A stretch of DNA of 64,000 nucleotides from Sphingomonas_L flavalba_A (GCF_047553045.1 NZ_CP180208.1:2542001-2606000); one strand, 5' to 3'; shown: positions 40,335 to 49,047, numbered from the stretch's first letter. A program made the numbers and translations. The notes: generated by a model not told the origin, from the sequence alone.

Positions 40335-41488
40335 AGCCGCTCGCCGGCGTCCGCGTCCTCGAACTGGCCCGCATCCTCGCCGGGCCGTGGGCCGGGCAGA
40401 TGCTCGCCGACCTCGGCGCCGACGTCATCAAGGTCGAACGGCGCGGGGCGGGCGACGACACCCGCGCCTGGGGGCCGCCCTTCGTCGAAGGGGCGGACGG
40501 CGCGCCGCTGGCGGCCGCCTATTACCATAGCTGCAACCGCGGCAAGCGATCGATCCTCGCCGATTTCGAGTCGGCGGAGGACATCGCCCGGATCAAGGCG
40601 CTCGCCGCCGACGCCGACATCCTGATCGAAAATTTCAAGGTCGGCGGCCTCGCCCGCTACGGGCTGGACTGGCCGGCGCTGCGCGCGCTCAATCCGCGCC
40701 TGATCTATTGCTCGATCACCGGCTTTGGCCAGACCGGCCCCTACGCGGCGCGCGCCGGCTATGATTATCTGGTGCAGGCGATGGGCGGGCTGATGGCGAT
40801 TACCGGCGAGCCGGGGCGCGAACCGCAGCGCGTCGGCGTCGCCGTCGCCGATCTGTTCACCGGCGTCTACACCGCCGGCGCGGCGCTGGCCGCGCTCCAC
40901 CGCCGCGCCGAAACCGGCGAGGGCGGCCATGTCGACATGGCGCTGCTCGATGTGATGACCGGGGTGCTCGCCAACCAGGCGATGAACCTGTTCGTCAGCG
41001 GCCAGTCGCCGGGGCTGACCGGCAACAGCCACCCGAATGTGGTCCCCTACCAGCCGTTCGCCACCGCCGACGGGCTGGTCATCGTCGCCACCGGCAACGA
41101 CCGGCAATATCAGCGCCTCTGCGGCGTGCTCGGCCTACCCGAACTGGCCGACGACCCACGTTTCCTGACCAATGCCGGGCGCGTCGCCAACCGCGATGTG
41201 CTGGTCGCCCTGCTCGCCGCACGGACCGCGACGATGGCGCGCGACACTCTGCTCGCGGCGCTGGAGGCGCAGGGCGTGCCCGCCGGGCCGATCAACAGCG
41301 TCGCCGAGGCGTTCGCCGATCCGCAGGTAGTCGCGCGGGGCATGCGGGTGGAACTGGCCGCCCCCCATGTCGCCGGCGGGCGCCTGCCGCAGTTGCGCGG
41401 CCCGATCCTGCTCGACGGAGAAGCGATGGTCGCCGATCGGCCACCGCCCGCGCTCGGCCAGGACGACGCCGACTGGCAATGGCGCTGA
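40331..41488 (+). CDS. CaiB/BaiF CoA-transferase, probably glutarate CoA-transferase
   Basis: 385 aa with a GTG start overlapping the gcdH stop (GTGA). Class III CoA-transferase: MKPLAGVRVLELARILAGPWAGQ at the N-terminus, catalytic Asp near residue 202 in HVDMALLDVMTG, and VVPYQPFATADGLVIVATGND. Enzymes of this family move CoA from a dicarboxylyl-CoA to another acid. With gcdH upstream, the likely substrate is glutarate, similar to human SUGCT (C7orf10); that is inferred from context. Confidence 0.87.
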   Translation: MKPLAGVRVLELARILAGPWAGQMLADLGADVIKVERRGAGDDTRAWGPPFVEGADGAPLAAAYYHSCNRGKRSILADFESAEDIARIKALAADADILIENFKVGGLARYGLDWPALRALNPRLIYCSITGFGQTGPYAARAGYDYLVQAMGGLMAITGEPGREPQRVGVAVADLFTGVYTAGAALAALHRRAETGEGGHVDMALLDVMTGVLANQAMNLFVSGQSPGLTGNSHPNVVPYQPFATADGLVIVATGNDRQYQRLCGVLGLPELADDPRFLTNAGRVANRDVLVALLAARTATMARDTLLAALEAQGVPAGPINSVAEAFADPQVVARGMRVELAAPHVAGGRLPQLRGPILLDGEAMVADRPPPALGQDDADWQWR

Positions 41489-41552
41489 TCGCCGGCGCAC
41501 CGCCTCAACGGTTTCGCCGCCACCCGCTCCCGCCCGCCAGGCCCGCCTCCGC

Positions 41553-42440
41553 CTAACTGCGCTGGCGGATCAGTCCTTCCTGCGCGACGCTGGCGATCAG
41601 CCGCCCGTCACGAGTGAACAGCGCACCGCGGTTGAACCCGCGTCCGCCGCCGGCCCACGGGCTGTCCGTCGTGTAGAGCAGCCAGTCGTCGACACGGAAA
41701 TCGTCGTGCAGCCACAACGCGTGGTCCAGGCTTGCGGTCTGCATGCTGGCGTCGAGCCAGCTGACGCCGTGCGGCCGCATCGACGTGCCGAGCAGGAACA
41801 TATCCGACATATAGGCCAGCATCGCGCGGTGCAGTGCCGGATCGTCGCCGACCGGGGCAACGGCGCGCAGCCAGATCTGCTGGGCAGGCGGCTCCTTCTC
41901 GCCGGTCATCCAGCCATGGCCGCCGACCGAACGCATCTCGAACGGGCGCGCGCGCGGAAAGATCAGCCGCCATTTCTCCGACAGGCGCGGCGCGAAGGCG
42001 CGGCGCAATTCCATTTCATCGGGCAGTTCCTCCGGCGGCGGGACAGCGGGCATCTCCGCCTGGTGGGCCAGCCCCGGCTCGCGCTTCTGGAACGACGCGG
42101 CCAGCGACAGGATCGGCTGGCCGTGCTGGAAGGCGATGACCCGGCGGGTGGAAAAGCTGCCGCCGTCATGGTCACGCCTGACACGGTAGATGATCGGCTG
42201 CTCCTCGTCCCCCGGCCGCATGAAATAGGCATGGAGCGAATGAGCCACCCGTTCCGGCGGCGTGGCATGGGTCGCGGCGACCAGCGCCTGCGCGATCACC
42301 TGCCCCCCGAAAACCCGGCCGACGCCGTCCGGCTTCTGCGGCCCGCGATACAGGTCGGTGTCGATCCGTTCGACGTCGAGCAACGCGGTCAGCGCCGCGA
42401 TCAGGCTCGCCGGATCGGCAGGGGTTTCCGTGTCAGCCAC
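41553..42440 (-). CDS. tesB: Acyl-CoA thioesterase II
   Basis: 295 aa, double hotdog fold. GRVFGGQVIAQALVAA and DHALWLHDDFRVDDWLLYTTDSPWAGGGRGFNRG contain the catalytic Asp and Thr/Gln residues of TesB. It hydrolyses medium- and long-chain acyl-CoAs. The GTG start overlaps the 3-prime end of the serine-hydrolase gene by 8 nt, so the two minus-strand genes are coupled. It converges on the CoA-transferase gene. Confidence 0.92.
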   Translation of the reverse strand: MADTETPADPASLIAALTALLDVERIDTDLYRGPQKPDGVGRVFGGQVIAQALVAATHATPPERVAHSLHAYFMRPGDEEQPIIYRVRRDHDGGSFSTRRVIAFQHGQPILSLAASFQKREPGLAHQAEMPAVPPPEELPDEMELRRAFAPRLSEKWRLIFPRARPFEMRSVGGHGWMTGEKEPPAQQIWLRAVAPVGDDPALHRAMLAYMSDMFLLGTSMRPHGVSWLDASMQTASLDHALWLHDDFRVDDWLLYTTDSPWAGGGRGFNRGALFTRDGRLIASVAQEGLIRQRS

Positions 42441-43668
42441 GGCGCGTCTCGGTCAGCGCGGCATAGAGCATTGTCTTGATCTGGCGGCGGATCGGCCAGG
42501 TGCTGGACGGGCTGAGCTGGGCCATGAAGATCATGATGATACGCTCCACAGGATCGACGAAGAAGGCGGTCGAAAACATGCCGCCCCAATAAAAATCGCC
42601 GATCGATCCGGGCAGCATCACCGCCGCCAGATCAGTTGTTACCGCAAAGCCGAGGCCGAAGCCGATGCCGGCGTTGGTCGCCTCGCTAAACAGCGATTTC
42701 GACATCGACGCAATGTCGCTGCCGCCGGGCAGGTGGTTGATCGTCATCAGCTCGATCGTCTTCGGCGCCAGGATGCGCACGCCGTCCAGCGTTCCCTTGT
42801 CGAGCAGCATCCGGCAGAAGCGGTGATAGTCGGCGGCGCTCGACACCAGCCCGCCGCCGCCCGAAAGCTGGGTCGGCGGCCGGCGCCAGGCGCTGGTCTG
42901 CGCCGCATCATACAGCACCATGCCCTTGCCCGGTGCCATCGCATAGCAATCGGTCAGCCGGCCAATCTTCGCGTCCGGCACGACGAAACCGGTGTCCTCC
43001 ATGCCGAGCGGGGCGAAGATGCGGTCGCGGAACACCGTGTCGAGCGGCGTATCGGTCAGCCGCTGGATGACGACGCCAAGGATGTCGGTCGACACCGAAT
43101 AATTCCACTCGTCGCCCGGCGAGAATTCGAGCGGGATATCGGCGAGCAGCCGAACGACGGCATCCAGGTCGTGCGGCCCGTACCACTCCTCCAGTTTGGT
43201 CGCGCGATAGGCGGCGTCGATATTGCCGCGATACTGGAAACTATAGGTCAGGCCGGATGTGTGGCGCAGCAGGTCGACCATCAGCATCGGCCGGGCCGGC
43301 GGCCGGGTGACGAACGGCGCGCCGCCACCACCGCCGGCGCGGACGGCCAGGTCCTTCCATTCCGGGATCACCGTCGCCACCGGGTCGTCAAGCGCGACGC
43401 GCCCCTCCTCGATCAGCTGCATGAACGCGACGGAGGTAATCGGCTTGGTCATCGACGCGATGCGGAACAGCGCGTCGTCGGTCATCGGGCGGCCGTCTTC
43501 GCCCATCACCCCGCGGGTCGAGAAATGGACCGGCGCGCCGTCGCGGCTGACAAGGAACTGGGTGCCCCTGAACCGGCCGGTCTCGACGTAGCGGTCGGCG
43601 ATGAACCGATCGATCCGGTCCAGCCGCTCCGCGTCGAAGCCTTGTCGTGCCGGGTCAACCGTCTTCAT
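42433..43668 (-). CDS. Beta-lactamase-fold serine hydrolase
   Basis: 411 aa. A class C beta-lactamase/esterase fold with the SxxK motif RIASMTKPITSV (about residue 85), the Tyr motif WNYSVSTDILGVV, and GGMFSTAFFVDPVE in place of the usual KTG region. No signal peptide is evident, so it is probably a cytoplasmic esterase rather than a beta-lactamase; many relatives act on esters of unknown nature. The 3-prime end overlaps tesB, hinting at a linked role with acyl thioesters. Confidence 0.87.
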   Translation of the reverse strand: MKTVDPARQGFDAERLDRIDRFIADRYVETGRFRGTQFLVSRDGAPVHFSTRGVMGEDGRPMTDDALFRIASMTKPITSVAFMQLIEEGRVALDDPVATVIPEWKDLAVRAGGGGGAPFVTRPPARPMLMVDLLRHTSGLTYSFQYRGNIDAAYRATKLEEWYGPHDLDAVVRLLADIPLEFSPGDEWNYSVSTDILGVVIQRLTDTPLDTVFRDRIFAPLGMEDTGFVVPDAKIGRLTDCYAMAPGKGMVLYDAAQTSAWRRPPTQLSGGGGLVSSAADYHRFCRMLLDKGTLDGVRILAPKTIELMTINHLPGGSDIASMSKSLFSEATNAGIGFGLGFAVTTDLAAVMLPGSIGDFYWGGMFSTAFFVDPVERIIMIFMAQLSPSSTWPIRRQIKTMLYAALTETRRG

Positions 43669-43767
43669 CCGTCCGCGCTCCTGCCGTCCAGTCGGGCATA
43701 TCGCCGCGCGGCCGCCGCGATCAACCGATAGTCGACGGACAAAGGAGGCGCCCGGTTTCCGCCCGCC

Positions 43768-44022
43768 TTACGCGTCGTCGCCCGCCGGAGTCTCGAATCG
43801 CGGCTCGACCGGGCCGGACAGCTTGATGGTCAGCGGCCGGCCGTAACGGTCCATCTTCTTGCCAAGGGCAACGCGAACCCAGCCTTCGCTGACGCAATAC
43901 TCCTCGACGTCGCGGCGTTCATTGCCCTTGAAACGGATGCCGATGCCGCGGGTCAGCGCTTCGGCGTCGTAGAACGGGCTGGACGGATCGTTGCTCAGGC
44001 GGTCGGGCGGGGTATCGGTCAT
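43768..44022 (-). CDS. DUF3297 family protein
   Basis: 84 aa. The sequence MTDTPPDRLSNDPSSPFYDAEAL and VEEYCVSEGWVRVALGKKMDRYG marks DUF3297, small cytoplasmic proteins of unknown function found in Proteobacteria. Full length, well conserved, no signal peptide. Its own unit; the gap to the serine hydrolase is 99 nt. Confidence 0.85.
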   Translation of the reverse strand: MTDTPPDRLSNDPSSPFYDAEALTRGIGIRFKGNERRDVEEYCVSEGWVRVALGKKMDRYGRPLTIKLSGPVEPRFETPAGDDA

Positions 44023-44082
44023 CCCCGCCCGATAGCGGCAACCGCCCGCCCCCGCCAGCCCGGATTTGCGCGGCGGCCCGAC

Positions 44083-44538
44083 TCAGTGCAGTCCGCCGCC
44101 CAGCGCCGCGCCCGCCTCGCCGGCCGGGTGGAACAGGCCGCGCAGCGCATCACGCTGGCCCAACAGGTCGGCCAGCGTATACCGGTCGAACACCGCAAGG
44201 AATGCGGCCAGCGCCTCGCCCACCACCGGGGTCAGCCCGCAGGCGGGGGCGATCACGCAATTCTCGCAATCGGTCAGGGTAAAGCCTTCCTCGGTGTGGC
44301 GGATGACCTCGCCGATGCGGATCGCCTCCGGCGGGCGCGCCAGCCGGATGCCGCCGCCGCGCCCGCGCACGCTGGCGACATACCCGGCCTTGCCCAGGTC
44401 GTGGACGACCTTCATCAGGTGGTTCTGCGAAATGTCGTAGGCGTGCGCTATCTCCGCGATCGACGCCAGCCGGTCGGGGTCGGTGCCCAGGTGCATCAGC
44501 ACGCGCACCGCATAGTCGGTATAGCGCGTCAGTCGCAT
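44083..44538 (-). CDS. nsrR: Rrf2-family nitric oxide-sensing repressor NsrR
   Basis: 151 aa. Winged helix-turn-helix MRLTRYTDYAVRVLMHLG...ISQNHLMKVVHDLGK, then the Fe-S binding Cys residues Cys91, Cys94 and Cys100 in DCENCVIAPAC. NsrR uses a [4Fe-4S] or [2Fe-2S] cluster that reacts with NO, releasing DNA. Related Rrf2 sensors (IscR, RirA) differ in Cys spacing and N-terminus. The divergent intergenic region contains two 23-bp palindromes resembling the known NsrR site, so it probably controls itself and the genes at 44768-45860. Confidence 0.92.
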   Translation of the reverse strand: MRLTRYTDYAVRVLMHLGTDPDRLASIAEIAHAYDISQNHLMKVVHDLGKAGYVASVRGRGGGIRLARPPEAIRIGEVIRHTEEGFTLTDCENCVIAPACGLTPVVGEALAAFLAVFDRYTLADLLGQRDALRGLFHPAGEAGAALGGGLH

Positions 44539-44579
44539 CGTTCCTCCATCACGCCTCCGGCCGCCCGGCCCGCAATTTT

Positions 44580-44602
44580 AACATGCATGTCCATTGCATG
44601 TT
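44580..44602. promoter_or_regulatory. NsrR-type operator 1
   Basis: AACATGCA (44580-44587), 7 nt, TGCATGTT (44595-44602): a perfect inverted repeat with the 11-1-11 geometry of NsrR sites (half-site consensus AANATGYATTT). It lies 42 nt upstream of the nsrR start codon. Confidence 0.75.
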
Positions 44603-44616
44603 TCCGGCGACTGGGA

Positions 44617-44639
44617 TAGATGCATCCTTGATACATGTT
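44617..44639. promoter_or_regulatory. NsrR-type operator 2
   Basis: TAGATGCATCC (44617-44627), one base, TGATACATGTT (44629-44639). The halves read TAGATGCAT and AACATGTAT, both close to AANATGYATTT. The centre is 37 bp from that of operator 1, on the side facing the DUF1971 gene. Confidence 0.68.
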
Positions 44640-44767
44640 TTGGACGCGACGATGACCGACCGGGTCGCAATCGACGAAGGACAGCACCGCTCGACCGGCA
44701 TCGCCCGGCCCGTGCCGCTCCCGCGCTCCGCCCCCGCCCACACACCCTGTCCTCTGCAAAAGGCCTG

Positions 44768-45070
44768 ATGATGAGCGCACCTGTTCCCTACCGCTCGACG
44801 CCGGTTTTCGACGAAAACACCCTGCCCGACGCCTTGCGGCGCCAGCATCGTACCAAGCCCGGTGTTTGGGGCGTCGTCCGCATGCTCGACGGGGCGATCA
44901 CCCTGTCCTTCGCCAATGGCCGGCCGACGGAGCGCCTGTCGCCCGGCCGCCCCGGCCTGCTGTACCCCGACGATCCGCACTGGGTGACCCTCGACGGGCC
45001 GATGCGGATGCAGGTGGATTTCTACGACCGCCCGCCGGAGCTTCCCGCTCATGATGAGGAGACCCAATGA
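44768..45070 (+). CDS. DUF1971 (YeaR/TehB-like) cupin protein
   Basis: 100 aa, with two adjacent possible ATGs. YRSTPVFDENTLPDALRRQHRTKPGVWGVV and GRPGLLYPDDPHWVTLDGPMRMQVDFY are the DUF1971 signature, a small single-domain beta-barrel. E. coli YeaR, of the same family, is induced by nitrate and NO through NsrR, matching the operators just upstream here. Biochemical function is unknown; a role in nitrosative stress or tellurite resistance has been suggested for relatives. Its stop overlaps the next start (ATGA). Confidence 0.88.
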   Translation: MMSAPVPYRSTPVFDENTLPDALRRQHRTKPGVWGVVRMLDGAITLSFANGRPTERLSPGRPGLLYPDDPHWVTLDGPMRMQVDFYDRPPELPAHDEETQ

Positions 45071-45357
45071 TGATCAGCAAACCCGCAGGCGCGAGGGAAA
45101 CCGCGGCGCGGCTCAGCTTCGTCAAGCTGATGCGCTACACCGTCGTCGCCGCCGTCGCGATGGTGGCGATGGCGCTGTTCTACCTGTGGCTGGTCGCCCC
45201 GCTCAACGGCACGATCGTCGTCGCCACCACCCTCGGCGTGTTCTTCTCGGTCGTGCTCGGCGGCGGGCTGATGGCGATCGGCTTCCTCAGTTCCAACAGC
45301 GGCCATGACGAACGCGCCGGCGCCCGCACTCGCGGCGTCGAAGAAGGCCGCGACTGA
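45067..45357 (+). CDS. Small two-helix membrane protein of the NsrR module
   Basis: 96 aa. Soluble N-terminus MMISKPAGARETAARLSF, two membrane helices (about 23-45 and 50-73), and a charged C-terminus (HDERAGARTRGVEEGRD). No recognised catalytic motif. Its ATG overlaps the DUF1971 stop by 4 nt, and the next gene begins 23 nt after its stop, so all three are one operon. It probably works with the following membrane protein. Confidence 0.75.
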   Translation: MMISKPAGARETAARLSFVKLMRYTVVAAVAMVAMALFYLWLVAPLNGTIVVATTLGVFFSVVLGGGLMAIGFLSSNSGHDERAGARTRGVEEGRD

Positions 45358-45380
45358 CCGCCCGGAAAGGCTGTTTTCCG

Positions 45381-45860
45381 ATGCTTGAACTCGCCATCGC
45401 CCGCATGCTTCACCTGCTCGCCATCATCCACTGGATCGGCGGGGTGGCGATGGCGACGCTGGTCGTCCTGCCCGGCGTCGCCCGGCTGCCCGACCCGGCG
45501 GAACGGATGGCGCGGTTCGAGGCGGTCGAATCCCGCTTCGCCCCGCAGGCGCGGCTGTCGATCGTCATCGTCGGCCTGACCGGCTTCTACATGACCTGGC
45601 GGATGGACGCGTGGTACCGCTTCTCGGAACCGGGCTACTGGTGGATGCATGCGATGGTCTGCGTATGGCTGCTGTTCGTGCTGCTGCTGTTCGTGGGGGA
45701 ACCGCTGTTCCTCCACCGCTGGTTCCACAAGCGGGCGGCGGCCGATTCCGACCGTGCCTTCGCCTTCGCGATCCGCGCCCACCAACTGCTGCTCGCCGCC
45801 GCGCTGGTCACCATCGCCGGTGCCGTCCTCGGCGCCCACGGCGTGCTGCTGTTCACCTGA
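45381..45860 (+). CDS. CopD-like four-helix membrane protein of the NsrR module
   Basis: 159 aa with four predicted helices and several His residues inside or next to them (His11, His17, a His in YWWMHAMVCVW, a His in IRAHQLLLAA and one near the end), a pattern like heme-b or copper-binding membrane proteins such as CopD (PF05425). With NsrR control it might bind heme and take part in NO handling, for example as an electron conduit; that is inference. A GNRA-loop hairpin follows the stop. Confidence 0.72.
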   Translation: MLELAIARMLHLLAIIHWIGGVAMATLVVLPGVARLPDPAERMARFEAVESRFAPQARLSIVIVGLTGFYMTWRMDAWYRFSEPGYWWMHAMVCVWLLFVLLLFVGEPLFLHRWFHKRAAADSDRAFAFAIRAHQLLLAAALVTIAGAVLGAHGVLLFT

Positions 45861-45864
45861 AGCC

Positions 45865-45882
45865 GGGGGCCGCAAGGGCCCC
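45865..45882. terminator. GNRA-loop hairpin between convergent genes
   Basis: GGGGGCC-GCAA-GGGCCCC: six base pairs with one G-G mismatch around a GCAA tetraloop, 4 nt after the CopD-like stop and 8 nt before the stop of the convergent PLP enzyme gene. No T-run. Confidence 0.45.
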
Positions 45883-45889
45883 TCCGCCC

Positions 45890-47146
45890 CTACCTCCCGA
45901 CCAGCGCCGCCAGCGCCGCGTCGAACCGCTCGACCTCCGCCATGCTGTTGTAATGGAGCAGCGACGCGCGGACCATGCCGCTGTCCATCGCCAGGCCAAG
46001 TCGCGCCATCAGCCGCGGCGCGTACATATGCCCGTCGCGAATGCCGATGCCGGCCGCCGCCATGTGGCGGGTGACGGCGGCGGGGGCGATACCGGGCAGG
46101 TTGAAGCTCAGCGTCGGCACCCGCAAGGCGATCATCTCCGGGTCGGCAATGCCGTAGACGGTGGCGCCGTGGCGCTGGAGCACGCCCAGCATCGCGCGTG
46201 AAAGCTGCTGTTCGTACCCACGCACCGCCTCCATCGCGCGGACCAACCGGGCACGCGGAGCTGCCGGCGCCGCCGGCCCCGGCAGCATGTCGGCCAGCGC
46301 TTCCAGATAGGCGACGGCGGCGGCCATGCCGGCGACATTCTCATAAATGAACGTCCCCGCCTCGATCTTGTAGGGCGGCGCGTCGGGGATGAAATCCTCG
46401 CGAAAGGTCGGCAGGGCGACCAGCTTGTCGCGCTTGCCCCACAGAAAGCCCATATGCGGGGAAAAGGCCTTGTAGCCGGAACAGACCAGATAGTCGCAAT
46501 CCCACGCCTGCACGTCAATCGGCAGGTGCGGGGTCAGGTGGACGCAGTCGAGGAACATCTCCGCCCCCACCGCATGGGCGGCGCGCGCCACCGCCGCGAT
46601 GTCGACGATCGAGCCGAGCGCGTGCGACACTGCGGTGCAGGCAACCAGCCGCGTCCGTTCCGACAACAGCGGCAGCAGGTCCTCGACATGCAACCGCCCG
46701 TCGGCGCGCATCGGCCAGACGGTGATAGTCGCGCCCATCGGCGCCAGCGCGCTCCAGGTCGCGACATTGGCGTCATGGTCCATGTCGGTGACGATGATCT
46801 CGCTGCGCTCCGGCCGCAAAGTCTGGCCGATCGCCAGGCTGACAATGCGGATGAACGACGTGGCGTTCATGCCGAACGCGATCTCGTCCGGGTCGGTGGC
46901 ATTGACCAGCAACGCCACCTTCTCCCGGCCAAGGGCGATCGTCTCGTCAACGGCGATGCTCGCCGGATAGCGGCCGCCACGCTGGACGTTGCGCTCGGTC
47001 AGATGGGCGGTCACCGCATCGATCACGCCGCGCGGCGCCTGCGACCCGGCGGCATTGTCGAAATAGACGAACGGGTCGGGGCGAAACAGCGCCGGAAACT
47101 GCACACGCGCCGCCGCAACCGGAAACGGGCCGGACCTTGCCGTCAT
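45890..47146 (-). CDS. Cysteine desulfurase-like PLP enzyme (aminotransferase class V)
   Basis: 418 aa. Fold type I PLP enzyme: VYFDNAAGSQAPRGVIDAV at the N-terminus, the PLP phosphate segment GMNATSFIRI, the stacking/charge region VSHALGSIVDI and Asp in LDCVHLTPH, and the Schiff-base Lys in SGYKAFSPHMGFLWG. It is closest to the cysteine-desulfurase-like group rather than IscS/SufS, as no catalytic-Cys loop is visible and no Fe-S genes adjoin. The TetR gene is divergent, with an inverted repeat between. Confidence 0.83.
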   Translation of the reverse strand: MTARSGPFPVAAARVQFPALFRPDPFVYFDNAAGSQAPRGVIDAVTAHLTERNVQRGGRYPASIAVDETIALGREKVALLVNATDPDEIAFGMNATSFIRIVSLAIGQTLRPERSEIIVTDMDHDANVATWSALAPMGATITVWPMRADGRLHVEDLLPLLSERTRLVACTAVSHALGSIVDIAAVARAAHAVGAEMFLDCVHLTPHLPIDVQAWDCDYLVCSGYKAFSPHMGFLWGKRDKLVALPTFREDFIPDAPPYKIEAGTFIYENVAGMAAAVAYLEALADMLPGPAAPAAPRARLVRAMEAVRGYEQQLSRAMLGVLQRHGATVYGIADPEMIALRVPTLSFNLPGIAPAAVTRHMAAAGIGIRDGHMYAPRLMARLGLAMDSGMVRASLLHYNSMAEVERFDAALAALVGR

Positions 47147-47213
47147 CGGGTATCAACTCCTTGCTGGTTCCCACGCAGCATGGCCGCCGCTATGCCCGAC
47201 CGAAAGCGGAGGA

Positions 47214-47231
47214 TTAGGGCGATGGGCCTAA
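47214..47231. promoter_or_regulatory. Inverted repeat, candidate TetR operator
   Basis: TTAGGGC (47214-47220), GATG, GGCCTAA (47225-47231): six of seven positions pair. It lies between the divergent TetR gene (start 47291) and the PLP enzyme gene (start 47146), where a TetR repressor would act on both. Confidence 0.5.
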
Positions 47232-47290
47232 CAGCATCCCGGGCGCAGGCCGGCGGTTGCGGGAACGCGGGCTGGCGGGGCTGATCGCGC

Positions 47291-47977
47291 ATGCCCCCCC
47301 GCGACACCAGAAGCCTTATCCTCGAAACCGCGATCGCGCTGTTCAACCGGCTCGGCACGGCCGGCGTTTCGACCAACCGGATCGCGGCGGAGTGCGGGAT
47401 CAGCAAGGGCAATCTGAATTATCACTACCGCACCCGGCGAGAGATCATTCTCGACATCTTTTCGCTGATGCGGGACGAGATTCACGGCCACTGGGCGCAT
47501 GACGACCGGACGCCGACGATGGCTCATATGCGCTTCATGTTCCTGCGCCAGATGGGCATGGTCCGCCGCTATCGCTTCTTCTACCATGATCTTGTCGGCA
47601 TCCTGAACGACGATCCGCTGCTCCAGGCGCGCTACAACGAACTGCGCGACCGGCGGATGGCGGCGCTGCGCCGCTTCATGCAGGCGCTCGCCAGTCAGGG
47701 CCTGATCGCCCTTCCCGCCGAAGAAGAGGCGCTCGACTGCTTCCTGACCAGCACCTGGGTGCTGTCGGAACACTGGATCAACTACGTCGAAACCTTCGGC
47801 GGGGCGGTCGACGACGCGGCGGTCGCGCGGGGCTATGCGGTGCTGATCAACCTCGTCCGCCCCTATCTGACTCCCGCCGGCCTCCACGCCCTCGCCGCCG
47901 CCGAACAGGCGGGCGGCGCGCCGGACACACTGGCAAATTCCACAAACGGCACAGAAACGGACCAGCAGACGCCATAG
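47291..47977 (+). CDS. TetR-family transcriptional regulator
   Basis: 228 aa. N-terminal helix-turn-helix (TRSLILETAIALFNRLGTAGVSTNRIAAECGISKGNLNYHYRTRREII, split over residues 5-55) and an all-helical ligand domain with Trp/Tyr-rich segments (STWVLSEHWINYVETFGG), of the group with a C-terminal extension. Divergent from the PLP enzyme gene, which may be its target. It starts with a run of C after ATG and has only a weak ribosome site. Confidence 0.87.
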   Translation: MPPRDTRSLILETAIALFNRLGTAGVSTNRIAAECGISKGNLNYHYRTRREIILDIFSLMRDEIHGHWAHDDRTPTMAHMRFMFLRQMGMVRRYRFFYHDLVGILNDDPLLQARYNELRDRRMAALRRFMQALASQGLIALPAEEEALDCFLTSTWVLSEHWINYVETFGGAVDDAAVARGYAVLINLVRPYLTPAGLHALAAAEQAGGAPDTLANSTNGTETDQQTP

Positions 47978-48030
47978 GCGTCCCGCCGGCCTCATCGCCG
48001 GCGCCGCGTCGCAGGCATATTCGGCAATGC

Positions 48031-49047
48031 TCAGCCCCACAGCGCCGGTTCCGGGGGGTAGACCAGTCCGTCGGCGTAGCGCATCGGCGGCGACCGGTCC
48101 CAGCCGACGAGCAACGGGCCGTCGAGGTCGACGAACCGGGCGCGCTGGGCCACCAGATGCGCCGGTGCCATCGCCAGCGACGTGCCGGTCATGCAGCCGA
48201 CCATGACGCCCAGCCCCGCCGCCTCCGCCGCATCGGCAAGCGCCAGCGCCTCGGTCAGTCCGCCGGTTTTGTCCAGCTTGATGTTGATATAGGCGTAACG
48301 CCCGATCACCGCCGGCAACGAACCACGGTCAAGGCAGCTTTCATCGGCGCACAGCGGCACCGGGCTGGCGTAATCGGCCAGCGCCGCGTCGCGGCCCGGC
48401 GCCAGCGGCTGCTCGATCAGCGCCACGCCCAGCCCCGCCAACGCCGGCGCCATGTGCCGCAGCACCGCCATCGTCCAGCCGCCATTGGCGTCGACGATCA
48501 GTTCCGCCTCCGGCCGCGCCCGGCGCACCGCGGCAACGCGCTCCAGGTCGCGGGCGCTGTCATCGCCGCCCAGCTTGATCTTCAGCCGGGACCACGCCGC
48601 CATCCGCCGCGCCTTCTCCGCCATCGCGCCGGGCGCGTCGATGCCCAGGGTGAACACGGTGGGCAGCGCCGCGCTGGCCGGCCGGCCGGCAAGCGCATGG
48701 ACCGGGCGGCCCCGCCGCTTCGCCTCCAGGTCCCACAGCGCGCAGTCCAGCGCGTTGCGTATCGGTCCGGCGTCCAGCAGCGTAGCCAGCGCGGCGCGGT
48801 CCATGCCCTCGGCGATCCGGCCGGACAGTGCCCATAGCTGCGCCATCGCCCGGTCGCGTTCGGCGGGGTCGCTTTCGTGCGGCTCGCATTCGCCCCGGCC
48901 GACATGACCGCCGGCCGCGATCTCGGCGACGACGACCTGGCTGTGATGGAACGCCATCCGCGCAATTCGGAACGGCTCACGCAGCGGCAGATTTTCCGCG
49001 AACACATGCAACGCCGGGGTGTCTGCGGGGGCCGATCGATTGAACAT
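48031..49047 (-). CDS. dgcA: Dipeptide epimerase / N-acetyl-D-glutamate racemase (DgcA-like)
   Basis: 338 aa. Enolase superfamily, muconate-lactonising subgroup: KxK acid/base motif RLKIKLGG (about residue 155), metal ligands in IVDANGGWT, LIEQPLAPGRD and LCADESCLD, and the opposite Lys in INIKLDKTGG (about 256). Members are L-Ala-D/L-Glu epimerases; a subgroup, DgcA, racemises N-acetyl-D-glutamate to N-acetyl-L-glutamate. The DgcN homologue at 52436 in the same cluster favours the second role, but the sequence alone does not decide. A GTTAGAAA element lies 65 nt upstream. Confidence 0.87.
   Translation of the reverse strand: MFNRSAPADTPALHVFAENLPLREPFRIARMAFHHSQVVVAEIAAGGHVGRGECEPHESDPAERDRAMAQLWALSGRIAEGMDRAALATLLDAGPIRNALDCALWDLEAKRRGRPVHALAGRPASAALPTVFTLGIDAPGAMAEKARRMAAWSRLKIKLGGDDSARDLERVAAVRRARPEAELIVDANGGWTMAVLRHMAPALAGLGVALIEQPLAPGRDAALADYASPVPLCADESCLDRGSLPAVIGRYAYINIKLDKTGGLTEALALADAAEAAGLGVMVGCMTGTSLAMAPAHLVAQRARFVDLDGPLLVGWDRSPPMRYADGLVYPPEPALWG

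Noticed and set aside
42433..43668. True beta-lactamase
   Set aside because: The SxxK and Tyr motifs are present, but there is no signal peptide and no clear KTG, so an esterase-like hydrolase is more likely.
44652..44768. 38-codon ORF ending in a TGATG overlap with the DUF1971 start
   Set aside because: No ribosome site and a Pro/Arg-rich composition without conservation evidence; it may be a leader but I cannot support it.
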